A stretch of DNA of 64,000 nucleotides, taken from contig NZ_WSEN01000001.1 of the NCBI RefSeq assembly GCF_009758255.1, positions 1-64,000 of the forward strand, given 5' to 3'. The notes under the pieces are model-generated. The model did no database searches. It was not told where the DNA came from and saw only the letters and a program-made list of their open reading frames with translations. A program made the translations under genes and the position numbers. Each line of letters starts with the position of its first letter. Within the stretch, counting starts at the first letter, position 1. This document shows positions 26,142 through 34,600 of this stretch, piece by piece. The stretch is from Microbacterium sp. MAH-37. GTDB taxonomy: Bacteria; Actinomycetota; Actinomycetes; Actinomycetales; Microbacteriaceae.

Positions 26142-27005
26142 TCAGACCGGCAGTGCGATCTCCGCGAGCCGGCGAGGCCCCGCGTAGGCGTCGATCGCCA
26201 CCACGCGGTCGTCGAGCACCGAGAACGCCATCAGCGACACAGCCCGTCCGCCGACCGTGACGATCACGCCCGCCCGACCGTCGACCAGCACCGGGATGAG
26301 CACGGCGTCCGGCATCGCGAACATCAGCGCGTTGCCGGCGACCGCCGCCGCGCCGCGGACGATCGTCGTCGCCGACGCACCGGAGTCCGCACGCAGCACC
26401 GCCCCGGGGTCGAGCACGGCGACGAGGGCGTCGAAGTCACCGGCGCGTGCGGCCGCGAAGAAGGCGTCGACCACGCGGCGCAGCACATGCGGGTCAGTGG
26501 CGCTCCCCGGGCGCTCCGCCCTCAGGCGCCGCCGCGCGCGGCTGGCGATCTGCCGCGTGGCATCCGGCGTCTTGTCGAGGATCTCCGCGACCTGTTCGAA
26601 CGGCACATCGAACGAGTCGTGCAGCACGAACGCGACCCGCTCGGCCGGACCGAGGCGATCGATGACCCTGTCGAGGGCGCTGCTCAAAGCGTCCGCCATC
26701 TCGGCTGCGTCGTGCGGCGTGGCACCGGCGGGCACGACCTCGGGCTGCGGAAGCCCCTCGTCCAGCGAACTCTCGCCCCGGGCGGACCGCGCGCGCAGCT
26801 CGGTGAGGCAGATCCTCGACGTGATCGTCGTCAGCCAGCCGGCGAAGTTCTCGACGCCATCGTCGCCGGCGCGCGAGACGCGCAGCCAGGCGTCCTGCAC
26901 CGCGTCCTCCGCATCCGCGCGCGACCCCAGCATCCGTTCCGCGAGCCGGATGAGGCGCGGACGCTGCTCTTCGAAACGCGCCGCAAGATCTTTCTGCTCG
27001 GACAT
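26142..27005 (-). CDS. ECF sigma factor with C-terminal SnoaL-like domain, ECF41 type (287 aa)
   Basis: Region 2 (RLAERMLGSRADAEDAVQDAWLRV) and region 4 (RVAFVLHDSFDVPFEQVAEILDKTPDATRQIASRARRRL) are followed by an about 120-residue SnoaL-like domain that replaces a separate anti-sigma factor in the ECF41 group. ECF41 factors are usually encoded beside one carboxymuconolactone decarboxylase, oxidoreductase or epimerase gene, and here an AhpD-like gene is divergent. Its inducing signal is unknown. Confidence 0.92.
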   Translation of the reverse strand: MSEQKDLAARFEEQRPRLIRLAERMLGSRADAEDAVQDAWLRVSRAGDDGVENFAGWLTTITSRICLTELRARSARGESSLDEGLPQPEVVPAGATPHDAAEMADALSSALDRVIDRLGPAERVAFVLHDSFDVPFEQVAEILDKTPDATRQIASRARRRLRAERPGSATDPHVLRRVVDAFFAAARAGDFDALVAVLDPGAVLRADSGASATTIVRGAAAVAGNALMFAMPDAVLIPVLVDGRAGVIVTVGGRAVSLMAFSVLDDRVVAIDAYAGPRRLAEIALPV

Positions 27006-27031
27006 GTCACATTCCTCTCGGCCCCGGAGTC
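27005..27031 (+). promoter_or_regulatory. Candidate ECF41 target promoter
   Basis: TGTCACA (27005-27011), 16 nt and AGTC (27028-27031) nearly match the ECF41 promoter TGTCACA-N16-CGTC. It faces the AhpD-like gene and overlaps the sigma gene start codon. The single mismatch in the -10 leaves some doubt. Confidence 0.55.
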
Positions 27032-27081
27032 ACCTTAGTGAGTGCTGATGACGCGGCACCGGAATCCACCGAGGAGACATC

Positions 27082-27582
27082 GTGACAGACCCCGCAAACA
27101 CCTCCGCAGAGCACGACGAGATCGTCGCGCACAAGGCCCGGATGCCGCATCCCGCCTTCCTGCTGGAGGGCGGACTGGACGCCCTGACCGGGCTCAACAA
27201 GGTCGCCCGCACCGCGGGCGTGCCCGAACCGCTGCTGCACCTGCTGTGCCTGCGGGCCAGCCAGATCAACGGATGCAGCTGGTGCGCCGTCGATCACACC
27301 CGCGAGATGATCGAGGACGGCGCCGGCCCCGAGCGGATCGCCGCGGTCGCCGCCTGGCGGGATGCGCCGTACTTCACCGCTCGCGAGCGCGTGGCGCTGG
27401 ATTTCACCGAGGCGATCACGCGCCTGGCCGACCACCACGACCCGATCTCGGACGAGCTCTGGGCGCGCATGGCCGAGGCCTTCGACAAGCGGCAGATCTC
27501 GGCGCTGCTGTTCGAGATCGGCGCGATCAACGTGTGGAACCGCATCAACGCCGCGATCCGCCAGCCCGCCGGGCAGCGCTGA
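27082..27582 (+). CDS. AhpD-like carboxymuconolactone decarboxylase family protein, ECF41 partner (166 aa)
   Basis: The redox motif CSWCAVDH gives Cys65, Cys68 and His72, as in AhpD-type alkylhydroperoxidases, where the Cys pair is reduced and attacks peroxide. GTG start at 27082 with GAGGAGA upstream. It is the probable sole target of the divergent ECF41 sigma factor and may be a peroxidase or thiol reductase; the electron donor is unknown. Confidence 0.9.
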   Translation: MTDPANTSAEHDEIVAHKARMPHPAFLLEGGLDALTGLNKVARTAGVPEPLLHLLCLRASQINGCSWCAVDHTREMIEDGAGPERIAAVAAWRDAPYFTARERVALDFTEAITRLADHHDPISDELWARMAEAFDKRQISALLFEIGAINVWNRINAAIRQPAGQR

Positions 27583-27604
27583 ACCGGTCGGGGATGCCGC
27601 GCGG

Positions 27605-29071
27605 CTACAGGCCCTGCCCGGCGTCCCAGAGCCGCTCGGTCTGCCCGGCGAGCAGCGCGTCGAGTGATCCGGCCTGGGCGTCGGTGAGCGAGGCGACGTA
27701 GTCGATGATCCCGCGGCCGCGAGCCAGGCGATCCCTGTCCGCCGCGGTGCCCGGACCGCCGAGCCGCCGATGGTCGTCCTGGGCGAGCTCGACCAGATCG
27801 ATCAGCCGGCGTGGTGCGCGGCGGGCGTCGGCGGGGTCGTCGAGCCAGGCCGCGAACCCGTCGACCAGGCGCTCGAGCACCGTGGCCTGCCCGCGCTGGT
27901 AGACCGTGAGGTCGGGGCGCTCCAGGATGAACCGCTCGTGCAGGAACTTCAGCACCGCGACCTCGTGCCAGGCGCTGCGGTCGAGGCTGACATGCCCGGA
28001 TCGGATGTCGGGATGCCGGTGCACCTCGACGGAGGACTGCAGCCGGGCGATCCATTCCGTCGTGAACCGGGCGAGCGCGCGCTCGGTGGCGAGCGACCCG
28101 TCGAACGGCTCGGAGAGCAGCCCGTCGATCACCTCGGCCTTGACCCGGGCGACGGCCTCGCTGAACGCGTCGGCGTCCGCGATCCAGGCATCCTTCTCGG
28201 CCAGCCGCCGCCAGAGCAGCTCCAGCGAGTGCCCGGGAGTGCGGGCGTCGGCGCGCAGCGTCGTCGTGTCGAGCGTGCGCAGCAGGGCGAGATCGCGATG
28301 CCAGCCGCGGAACTCCGCCGACAGCGTCACGGCGTTCAGCAGGCCCGCGCGGTAGAAGTCGTCCAGGTCGTGCAGCGAGTAGGCGATGTCGTCGGAGAGG
28401 TCCATGATCGAGCACTCGACGGTCTGCTGGCCGCGCTCGATCAGCGGGTAGGCGGACAGCGCCGCGCGGGCGTCCTCTTCGTCGATCGCGTAGAAGTTGA
28501 ACTTGCCCCCGCCGCCGCGCCGTGGACCGCCCTCGCCGCGCAGCCACGGGTACTTCAGCACGGCGGCGCGCACCGCGGCGGTGAGGTTGAGGCCGACGCC
28601 GGGCCGGTCGTGCTCGTCGAGGCGGGTGATGATGCGGAACGTCTGCGCGTTGCCCTCGAAGCCCTCCGCCAGGCCGAAACGACTGCGCGCCAGCCGGTCG
28701 AGGGTCTGCTCGCCGAGGTGGCCGAACGGCGGATGCCCGAGATCGTGCGCGGCGGCGGCTGCCTGCACGACGACCGGGTGCGCGCCGCCGAGCTCGGCCG
28801 TCGTACCTCCGGCCTCATCGTCTCGAGTGGACAGGTGCGTGGCGATCGCGCGGGCGACGGCGGCGACCTTGATGGAGTGCGTGAGGCGGTTGTGCACGGC
28901 GAGCCCTGCGCCGGTCTGCGAGATCACCTGCGTGACGGCCGACAGTCGCGAGTAGTACGGCGAGAACCGGATGCGCTCGACGTCGACGCGGAACTGCGGA
29001 TGCCCCTCGGTGAGCTGGAACTCGTCGAGCGTCTCGGGCGCGCGTCGCGCCTCGCGCGGATCTTCCGTCAT
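27605..29071 (-). CDS. dgt: Deoxyguanosinetriphosphate triphosphohydrolase-like protein (488 aa)
   Basis: An HD-domain dNTPase that splits dNTPs to deoxynucleosides and triphosphate. Metal ligands are visible: His in HNRLTHSIKVA, His-Asp in AAAHDLGHPPFGHLGE and Asp in MDLSDDIAYSLHD. The N-terminal RFSPYYSRLSAVTQV is typical. A Gly/Arg-rich loop (RRGGGGKFNFY) lies mid-protein. The ATG at 29071 is taken as start since the family begins here; the open frame runs far upstream without conserved sequence. Confidence 0.9.
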   Translation of the reverse strand: MTEDPREARRAPETLDEFQLTEGHPQFRVDVERIRFSPYYSRLSAVTQVISQTGAGLAVHNRLTHSIKVAAVARAIATHLSTRDDEAGGTTAELGGAHPVVVQAAAAAHDLGHPPFGHLGEQTLDRLARSRFGLAEGFEGNAQTFRIITRLDEHDRPGVGLNLTAAVRAAVLKYPWLRGEGGPRRGGGGKFNFYAIDEEDARAALSAYPLIERGQQTVECSIMDLSDDIAYSLHDLDDFYRAGLLNAVTLSAEFRGWHRDLALLRTLDTTTLRADARTPGHSLELLWRRLAEKDAWIADADAFSEAVARVKAEVIDGLLSEPFDGSLATERALARFTTEWIARLQSSVEVHRHPDIRSGHVSLDRSAWHEVAVLKFLHERFILERPDLTVYQRGQATVLERLVDGFAAWLDDPADARRAPRRLIDLVELAQDDHRRLGGPGTAADRDRLARGRGIIDYVASLTDAQAGSLDALLAGQTERLWDAGQGL

Positions 29072-29128
29072 CCGCCCAGTGTGGCACGCGTGCTCGGCTC
29101 CGCCGCCGTGCGAGACGGGGTCGCCACA

Positions 29129-29197
29129 GCGAGACTTCCTCGTCGGCACGACACACCCGCCGGACGCGGCCGTGTCATGCGGAAGGTGAAGTCTCGC
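29129..29197. repeat. Two-tier hairpin repeat with arm GCGAGACTTC
   Basis: A perfect 10-bp outer inverted repeat (29129-29138 with 29188-29197) encloses a 9-bp inner one with one mismatch (29146-29154 with 29172-29180). Architecture and size match the other intergenic hairpins here, with a different arm sequence. Confidence 0.7.
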
Positions 29198-29207
29198 ACC
29201 GGGGCGC

Positions 29208-29233
29208 CGACGTACTCCCGCGGGAGTACGTCG
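29208..29233. promoter_or_regulatory. 26-bp perfect palindrome upstream of the sensor kinase gene
   Basis: Arm CGACGTACTCCCG is followed directly by its complement with no spacer. It lies 42 bp before the TAGCAT -10 box (29276-29281) and is a good candidate for the binding site of the NarL-type regulator encoded downstream. A related half-site GTACTCCC recurs at about 31133-31140, before the SHOCT gene. Confidence 0.6.
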
Positions 29234-29287
29234 CGTGACGTCCGAGGCAGGATGCCGCCCCGCGGCGCGCGCGATTAGCATCGGATC

Positions 29288-30475
29288 ATGTCGGACACGC
29301 AGCACGTCGCCCCCTTCGGGGACGGCGCCGGCTGGGGGCCGCCGCCCCGCATCGCACAGCGGATGCGGCTGATCGGACCGGTCGTGCTGAGCCTGCTGAT
29401 CCAGGTGCCGGCGGCGCTGTGGATGACGGTGCGCGCTGGGCATCACGGGCCGCCCGGGCTTCTCACACTGCATCTCGCGCTCGCGATCGCCGGCCCGCTG
29501 GCGCTGCTCGCGGCTCGTCGGTTCCCCGGGCCGACCGTCGCCGTCGTCACCGCGTTCGCACTGACCGACTTGCTGACGACTCCCGTGCCAGGGCCGCCGT
29601 ACATCGCTCTGGCCTTCGCGGTCGTCGGCGCGGTCGCGCGCGGCGCGATGGTTTGGGCCGCGGTCTCGATCGGGATCGGGTGGGCGGCGGCGCTGCTGAT
29701 CGGCACTCTGATCGACCGGCTCTGGTTCCCCGGCGCGATCGTCGCGGTCACGATCGCGCTCGCTGCGTGTTTCGCGATCGGCGCGATGCTGCGCACGCGC
29801 GGCGCCCGTCGCGCCGCGATGCAGGCCGAGGCGCGGCGCCGGCAGCAGAGTGCGGAGGAGCGCGAGCGGGTGCGCATCGCGCGTGAGCTGCACGACGTGC
29901 TGGGGCACGCGCTGTCCCAGATGAACGTGCAGGCCAGTGTCGGGCTGCATCTGTTCGACAAGGACCCCGAGCAGGCACGGGCCGCACTGCAGAACGTGAA
30001 GAACACGTCGAAGCTCGCTCTGGAGGAGGTGCGCGGCGTGCTCGGTGTGTTGCGCGACGGCGAGGCTCCGCTGGTGCCGCAGGCCGAGCTCGCCGAGCTG
30101 CCGCGGCTGATCGCGGGACTGACGACACCGGGGCTCGACGTCGAACTCGACGACCGGCTGGGCACGAGCGCACCGAGCAGGGCCGCGCAGTTCGCCGCCT
30201 ACCGGATCGTGCAGGAGGCGCTGACCAACATCGTGCGGCACTCCGGCGCCGCACATGCACGGGTCGTGCTGGAGCGACACGGCGAGCGGCTGGTCGTCAC
30301 GGTGTCCGATGACGGGCGCGGCTTCGGCGGCGCCGACCCGGTGGACGCCGGGCACGGCGGCGTGCTCGGGATGCGCGAGCGTGCGGGGCTGCTCGGCGGC
30401 AGCATCCGATTCGAGGACGGCACGGACGGCGGCGCCGTGGTCGTCGCCGAGCTGCCGTGGGGGAGGGCGTCATGA
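29288..30475 (+). CDS. Sensor histidine kinase, NarL/DesK type (395 aa)
   Basis: The N-terminal half has four to five TM segments, then HisKA_3 with phosphoacceptor His202 in ARELHDVLGHALSQM, and a HATPase_c domain (N-box EALTNIVRHS, G-box DDGRGFGG and GVLGMRERAGLLGG). No periplasmic sensor domain is present, so it probably senses the membrane. The start is likely leaderless (TAGCAT 6 nt upstream). It overlaps the regulator gene by 4 nt. Confidence 0.93.
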   Translation: MSDTQHVAPFGDGAGWGPPPRIAQRMRLIGPVVLSLLIQVPAALWMTVRAGHHGPPGLLTLHLALAIAGPLALLAARRFPGPTVAVVTAFALTDLLTTPVPGPPYIALAFAVVGAVARGAMVWAAVSIGIGWAAALLIGTLIDRLWFPGAIVAVTIALAACFAIGAMLRTRGARRAAMQAEARRRQQSAEERERVRIARELHDVLGHALSQMNVQASVGLHLFDKDPEQARAALQNVKNTSKLALEEVRGVLGVLRDGEAPLVPQAELAELPRLIAGLTTPGLDVELDDRLGTSAPSRAAQFAAYRIVQEALTNIVRHSGAAHARVVLERHGERLVVTVSDDGRGFGGADPVDAGHGGVLGMRERAGLLGGSIRFEDGTDGGAVVVAELPWGRAS

Positions 30476-31131
30476 TCCGCGTCGCGCTGGCCGACGACCA
30501 GCTGCTCGTGCGCGCGGGGTTCCGCGCGCTGCTGGACGCCGAGGACGACATCGAGGTCGTCGCCGAGGCATCCGGCGGTGAGGAACTGCTCGCCCGCATC
30601 CACGAGACCCCGGTGGACGTGGTGCTGATGGACATCCGGATGCCGGCCGGCGACGGCCTCTGGGCGACGGAGCAGATCGCCGCCGATCCCGCGCTCGGCG
30701 CGGTGCACGTCGTGATCGTGACGACCTTCGAGCTGGACGAGTACGTGGCGCGCGCGGTGCGCGCCGGCGCCGCGGGGTTCCTCGTGAAGGACACCGAGCC
30801 GGCCGACCTCGTTCGCGCGGTGCGCGCCGTCGCCGAGGGCGAGGCGCTGCTCTCGCCCGGCGTCACGCGGCGGCTGCTGGATCGGCTGGCGATCGGGCTC
30901 CGAGAGCCGGATGCCGGAGCGCTGGACGTGCTCACGGAACGGGAGCGCGAGGTGCTGCGGCTGGTCGGCCTCGGGCGTACGAACGACGAGATCGCCGCCG
31001 AGCTCTTCCTCAGCCCGCTGACCGCGAAGACCCACGTGTCCCGCATCCTTTCGAAGCTGCAGGCCCGAGACAGGGTGCACCTCGTGGTGATCGCCTACGA
31101 GACCGGGCTGGTCGCGCCGGGCTGGCAGTAG
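30472..31131 (+). CDS. Response regulator, NarL/LuxR type (219 aa)
   Basis: Receiver domain with phosphoacceptor Asp54 in VVLMDIRMP and Lys in FLVKDTEPADL; LuxR-type HTH near 150-205 (LTEREREVLRLVGLGRTNDEIAAELFLSPLTAKTHVSRIL). Coupled to the kinase by ATGA. Its target may be the SHOCT protein gene just downstream. Confidence 0.95.
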   Translation: MIRVALADDQLLVRAGFRALLDAEDDIEVVAEASGGEELLARIHETPVDVVLMDIRMPAGDGLWATEQIAADPALGAVHVVIVTTFELDEYVARAVRAGAAGFLVKDTEPADLVRAVRAVAEGEALLSPGVTRRLLDRLAIGLREPDAGALDVLTEREREVLRLVGLGRTNDEIAAELFLSPLTAKTHVSRILSKLQARDRVHLVVIAYETGLVAPGWQ

Positions 31132-31246
31132 TACTCCCCGCGGCGTAGGCGAGCTCACTCCCTGGGGCGGATTCACTCGAAGCCTCCGATCACGAGGCTG
31201 GATCCATCGGTCGAGATGCGGCCGATCGGATCGAAGGAAGGGCATC

Positions 31247-31558
31247 ATGCTCGCAACATCGGCGGCCGTCGCCGCACACGCAGGCGTCTGGGGCGGGGCT
31301 CCGTTCTGGCCGTTCTTCTTCATCGGGCCGGTGATGTTCCTCATCATCGTCGGCCTGCTCATCACGCTCATCGTCCGCCGCCGTCGCTACTGGGGCGGCC
31401 CCTGGCAGGCCGCGCCCGGCGGGCACGCGCCGTGGGCGCAGGCGCAGGGACGCAGCGCCGAGCAGATCCTCGCCGACCGCTTCGCCAAGGGCGACGTCGA
31501 CGAGACCGAGTACCGCGCCCGCCTGGAGGTGCTGAGGGCCAACCGCCCGGAGGCCTGA
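31247..31558 (+). CDS. Small membrane protein with SHOCT domain (103 aa)
   Basis: One or two TM segments near residues 18-43 (FWPFFFIGPVMFLIIVGLLITLIV), a basic Arg stretch, then a C-terminal SHOCT motif (AEQILADRFAKGDVDETEYRARLEVL). SHOCT modules are thought to mediate oligomerisation. It follows a two-component system and may be its membrane partner or target. ATG 31247 has GAAGGAAGGG upstream. Confidence 0.85.
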   Translation: MLATSAAVAAHAGVWGGAPFWPFFFIGPVMFLIIVGLLITLIVRRRRYWGGPWQAAPGGHAPWAQAQGRSAEQILADRFAKGDVDETEYRARLEVLRANRPEA

Positions 31559-31569
31559 GCAGCAGACAG

Positions 31570-31614
31570 CGGATGCCGCTCCCGAGAGTTCTCGGGGACG
31601 GCATCCGTTCTTTT
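31570..31614 (+). terminator. Terminator with long stem and T-tail
   Basis: Outer arms CGGATGCCG (31570-31578) and CGGCATCCG (31599-31607) extend an inner CTCCCGAGA stem, followed by TTCTTTT. It ends the SHOCT transcript and abuts the stop codon of the convergent nuclease gene. Its inner core is shared with 33397-33434. Confidence 0.88.
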
Positions 31615-32369
31615 CAGCGGACCGGAACCGGCTCGGCAGGGCAGGTTCCGAGCACCCGTGCGACGGCGTCGTGCTCCGCCGGCGTCACCCACAGGCCGTA
31701 GCGGGTCTTCACCGCGACCTGGCGGGCGACGTACGCGCAGCGGAAGTCCCTGTTCTTCGGCAGCCACGTCGCCGCGTCGCCGTCCCGCTTCTGAGAGTTC
31801 GCGGCGCCGTCCACGGCGAGCAGGTTGAGGGGATCGTTGGCGAACGCCGTCCGCCGCTCCGGGGTCAGCGACTGCGCGCCCTTCTGCCATGCGTCGCTCA
31901 GGGCGACGACGTGGTCGATCTGCACCAGCTCCGAGGTGCCCTGGCCGCGGACGAAGGCGATCGTCGTGCCGGTGTACGGATCGTGGAGCGTGCCCGCGGT
32001 GACCCTGCAGCGGCCGTCACGAACGGGGTCGGCGAGTTGAACACCGAGGACGTCGTTGCGCGTGTCGCATCCGTTGTGGTCGACGTCGTGCCAGCGGGGG
32101 CCGAACTGTGCCCGGTCGTAGCCGGTCTTCGCGGCGCGGCCCTTGACGGGGAGAGCGGCGAGCAGATCGAGGGCGGTGCCGGGTGCCGCGGTGGGCGCAG
32201 GGGGCGAGGGCTGGGCGGCGGCCGGCGCGGTCGGCGCAGGAGCGGCATCCGTCGTCTGGTCGAGGAGTCCGGAGGCGAGCCCGGCGACGAGCAGAAGCAC
32301 GATCACGACGACGCTGACGACGCCCGAGGTTCGGCCGGACCGGCTTCCCTGCGTCGTCCGTCTGCCCAT
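31614..32369 (-). CDS. Secreted HNH nuclease, GmrSD_C/DUF1524 type (251 aa)
   Basis: An N-terminal TM/signal segment (about 15-37), a Pro/Ala-rich linker (about 40-65), then an HNH-type nuclease domain: VQIDHVVALSDAW, PLNLLAVDGAANSQKRDGDAATWLP and CAYVARQVAVKTRYGL. Cys pairs suggest folding outside the cell. It probably degrades DNA for nutrition or competition. ATG 32369 has TAGGCT 7 nt upstream on the minus strand and no ribosome site (likely leaderless). Confidence 0.85.
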   Translation of the reverse strand: MGRRTTQGSRSGRTSGVVSVVVIVLLLVAGLASGLLDQTTDAAPAPTAPAAAQPSPPAPTAAPGTALDLLAALPVKGRAAKTGYDRAQFGPRWHDVDHNGCDTRNDVLGVQLADPVRDGRCRVTAGTLHDPYTGTTIAFVRGQGTSELVQIDHVVALSDAWQKGAQSLTPERRTAFANDPLNLLAVDGAANSQKRDGDAATWLPKNRDFRCAYVARQVAVKTRYGLWVTPAEHDAVARVLGTCPAEPVPVR

Positions 32370-32475
32370 CCGCTCCAGCCTATTCGTCCGGCCTCCCGCC
32401 CTGGCGCCGGCACCTCCGGCGGCATACGATGCTCGCGTCAGACGTTGTGTCAGGTGACGGACGAAAGGACGGAAC

Positions 32476-33378
32476 GTGGAGAACATGCAGAAGGTGGCGG
32501 TGCTCGGCACCGGGGTGCTCGGATCGCAGATCATCATGCAGGCCGCCTATCACGGCAAGGACGTGACGGCGTACGACATCTCGGATGAGATCCTCGCCAA
32601 GCTGCCGGCGCGGTGGGAGTGGATGCGCGGGCACTATCGCACCGACCTTCCCGACTTCAGTGACGAGAAGTTCGACGCGGCGATCGGCCGCATCAGCACC
32701 ACGACGGTGCTCGCCGACGCGGTCGGCGATGCGGATGTCGTCGTCGAGGCCGTCCCCGAGAACCTCGAGCTGAAGAAGAAGGTGTGGGCGCAGGTCGGTG
32801 AGGCAGCTCCTGCCGGGGCGATCTTCGCGACCAACACCTCGTCGCTCATGCCGAGCACCTTCGCCGACGCGACCGGGCGCCCGGATCGGCTCGCCACGCT
32901 GCACTTCGCGAACATGGTCTGGCGTGCGAACACGGGCGAGGTGATGGGGCACCCGGGAACGGATCCCGCGGTGATGGACGCCCTGGTCGAGTTCGCGACC
33001 CAGATCGGCCTGGTGCCCTACCGGGTGCGGAAGGAATCGCCCGGCTACCTGCTGAACGGTCTGCTCATCCCGTTCCTCGACGCCGGCGCACGGCTGTACG
33101 TGAACGGCATCGGCTCGGTCGACGACATCGACGGCATCTGGCGCAAGGCGACGGGTTCACCGCAGGGACCGTTCGAGATCTACGACGTGGTCGGCTTCAA
33201 CGTCGCCTACAACATCCAGGCGAACAACCCGCAGCCCAGCCCGTTCATCGAGGTGCTCAAGCGCGGCATCGACAACGGCAAGACCGGCATCGCCGACGGC
33301 GAGGGCTTCTACACCTACGACGCCGAGGGCAGGAAGACCGGCGTCTCGCCGCAGTTCCCCGAGGCCTGGGGCGACTGA
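32476..33378 (+). CDS. 3-hydroxyacyl-CoA dehydrogenase (300 aa)
   Basis: NAD-dependent oxidation of 3-hydroxyacyl-CoA (3-hydroxybutyryl-CoA dehydrogenase group). Seen are the Rossmann loop VLGTGVLGSQI, VVVEAVPENLELKK, FATNTSSLMPS and catalytic His in TLHFANM. In most relatives this reads HFFNP, so the active-site loop is slightly diverged. GTG 32476 follows AAAGGACGGA. It stands alone, followed by a strong terminator. Confidence 0.9.
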   Translation: MENMQKVAVLGTGVLGSQIIMQAAYHGKDVTAYDISDEILAKLPARWEWMRGHYRTDLPDFSDEKFDAAIGRISTTTVLADAVGDADVVVEAVPENLELKKKVWAQVGEAAPAGAIFATNTSSLMPSTFADATGRPDRLATLHFANMVWRANTGEVMGHPGTDPAVMDALVEFATQIGLVPYRVRKESPGYLLNGLLIPFLDAGARLYVNGIGSVDDIDGIWRKATGSPQGPFEIYDVVGFNVAYNIQANNPQPSPFIEVLKRGIDNGKTGIADGEGFYTYDAEGRKTGVSPQFPEAWGD

Positions 33379-33396
33379 GCGGGCTCTTCACCCTGG

Positions 33397-33434
33397 CGGA
33401 TGCGGCTCCCGAGAGTTCTCGGGAGCCGCATCCG
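33397..33434. terminator. Perfect 17-bp hairpin terminator
   Basis: CGGATGCGGCTCCCGAG (33397-33413) pairs perfectly with 33418-33434 around the tetraloop AGTT. It closes the 3-hydroxyacyl-CoA dehydrogenase transcript. No T-run follows. Confidence 0.88.
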
Positions 33435-33462
33435 TCCTTCGGCGATCGGGGTAGTCGCTGTA

Positions 33463-33488
33463 AAGCTATTTAGCTTGAGTGCTATATT
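33463..33488 (+). promoter_or_regulatory. ArsR operator and leaderless -10 box
   Basis: AAGCTA-TT-TAGCTT (33463-33476) is a perfect inverted repeat just before TATATT (33483-33488), which lies 6 nt upstream of ATG 33495. The operator would cover the region between -35 and -10, giving autoregulation. Confidence 0.72.
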
Positions 33489-33494
33489 GCGAAC

Positions 33495-33836
33495 ATGAGC
33501 GATGAGGTGAACAGCGTCTTCGAGGCGCTCGCGCATCCGACGAGACGGCAGATCCTGCAGGATCTGAAGGACGGCGAACAGGCCGCGGGCGAGATCGCGG
33601 CGCGGTTCGCCGTGAGCGGGCCGACGATCTCGCGGCATCTGCGCATCCTCCGCGGTGCCGGCCTGATCAGCGAGCGGCGTGACGCGAACCGCATCCTCTA
33701 TTCGCTCGCCGAGGAGCGCCTCGCGCTGTCGGTCGGAGATTTCCTCTCCACTGTCTGCCCAGAGCAGATCGTGCTGCGCGAGGTGCGGCGTCGGCGAAGC
33801 CCGGCATCCGGTGAACCGGCGGCGGTGTCACCATGA
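33495..33836 (+). CDS. ArsR-family regulator (113 aa)
   Basis: A winged-helix protein with the N-terminal signature VFEALAHPTRRQILQDL and recognition segment RFAVSGPTISRHLRILRGAGLI. No Cys-rich metal site (ELCVCDL) is present, so it is a non-metal ArsR of the type paired with DUF2071 or SRPBCC genes. Coupled to the next gene by ATGA; its mRNA is likely leaderless. Confidence 0.93.
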   Translation: MSDEVNSVFEALAHPTRRQILQDLKDGEQAAGEIAARFAVSGPTISRHLRILRGAGLISERRDANRILYSLAEERLALSVGDFLSTVCPEQIVLREVRRRRSPASGEPAAVSP

Positions 33837-34600
33837 CCGTGGTGCGCGGGGTCCGGGCGCATCTGCGCCGTCGGCTGCTGGTCAGTTACCGGGTCGACCC
33901 GGAGGTCGCGCGGGCGATCGTGCCGGCGCCGTTGCGCCCGCAGCTGGTGGCAGGTCACGCGCTCGGCGGGTTCTGCGTGCTGGGCCTCGACGCGATCCGG
34001 CCCGCGCGGATGCCGGGATCGCTCGGCCTGCGCTCGGAGAACACCGCGCACCGCATGGCGGTCGAGTGGGATGAAGACGGCCAGACGCGTACCGGCGTGT
34101 ACATCCTCGAGCGCCACAGCACGGCGTGGCACGCGGTGCTTCTCGGCGGCAGAGTGTTCCCCGGCGTGCACCGGCACGCGCGATTCACGATCGACGAGAG
34201 CGGGGACCGGTACGCGCTGACGATGGATGCCGGAGACGCGCACCTCGCGGCCGACGTCGAGGTCGGTGGCGAGTGGGAGAGCGACTTCTTCCCCACAGTC
34301 CAGGCTGCTTCGGACTTCTACCGATCCGGACGGATCGGCTGGTCGCGCGGGACGGACGGCAGCACTCTGGAAGCCGTCGCGCTCGCCGCGGACGGTTGGG
34401 TCGTCGAACCGGCCCGGGTCCACAGCGTGCACTCCTCGGTCTTCGAATCGCTGCCGCCTGGGTCGGCTGTGCTGGACCACGTCGTGGTCATGCGCGATCT
34501 GCCGATCCGGATGGATGCCTCCTGGCCGGCGGATGCTCGCGGCGTGCCGCGCAGAGCATCCGTCCGGTCGACGGGGACGCTCAGAGATCCCACTCCATGA
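33833..34600 (+). CDS. DUF2071 (YqjF-like) protein (255 aa)
   Basis: The family begins with RRRLLVSYRVDPEVARAIVPAPLRPQLV and has GFCVLGLDAIRPARMP and HSTAWHAVLLGGRVFPGVHRHARF motifs. The fold resembles acetoacetate decarboxylase; the function is unknown. It forms an operon with the ArsR gene. Its 3' end overlaps the convergent small gene by 20 nt. Confidence 0.85.
   Translation: MTVVRGVRAHLRRRLLVSYRVDPEVARAIVPAPLRPQLVAGHALGGFCVLGLDAIRPARMPGSLGLRSENTAHRMAVEWDEDGQTRTGVYILERHSTAWHAVLLGGRVFPGVHRHARFTIDESGDRYALTMDAGDAHLAADVEVGGEWESDFFPTVQAASDFYRSGRIGWSRGTDGSTLEAVALAADGWVVEPARVHSVHSSVFESLPPGSAVLDHVVVMRDLPIRMDASWPADARGVPRRASVRSTGTLRDPTP

Noticed and set aside
29072..30355. Upstream extension of the dGTPase frame into a 900-residue protein
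   Set aside because: The extra part is antisense to the sensor kinase gene and has no family features; the dGTPase family begins at about 29071.
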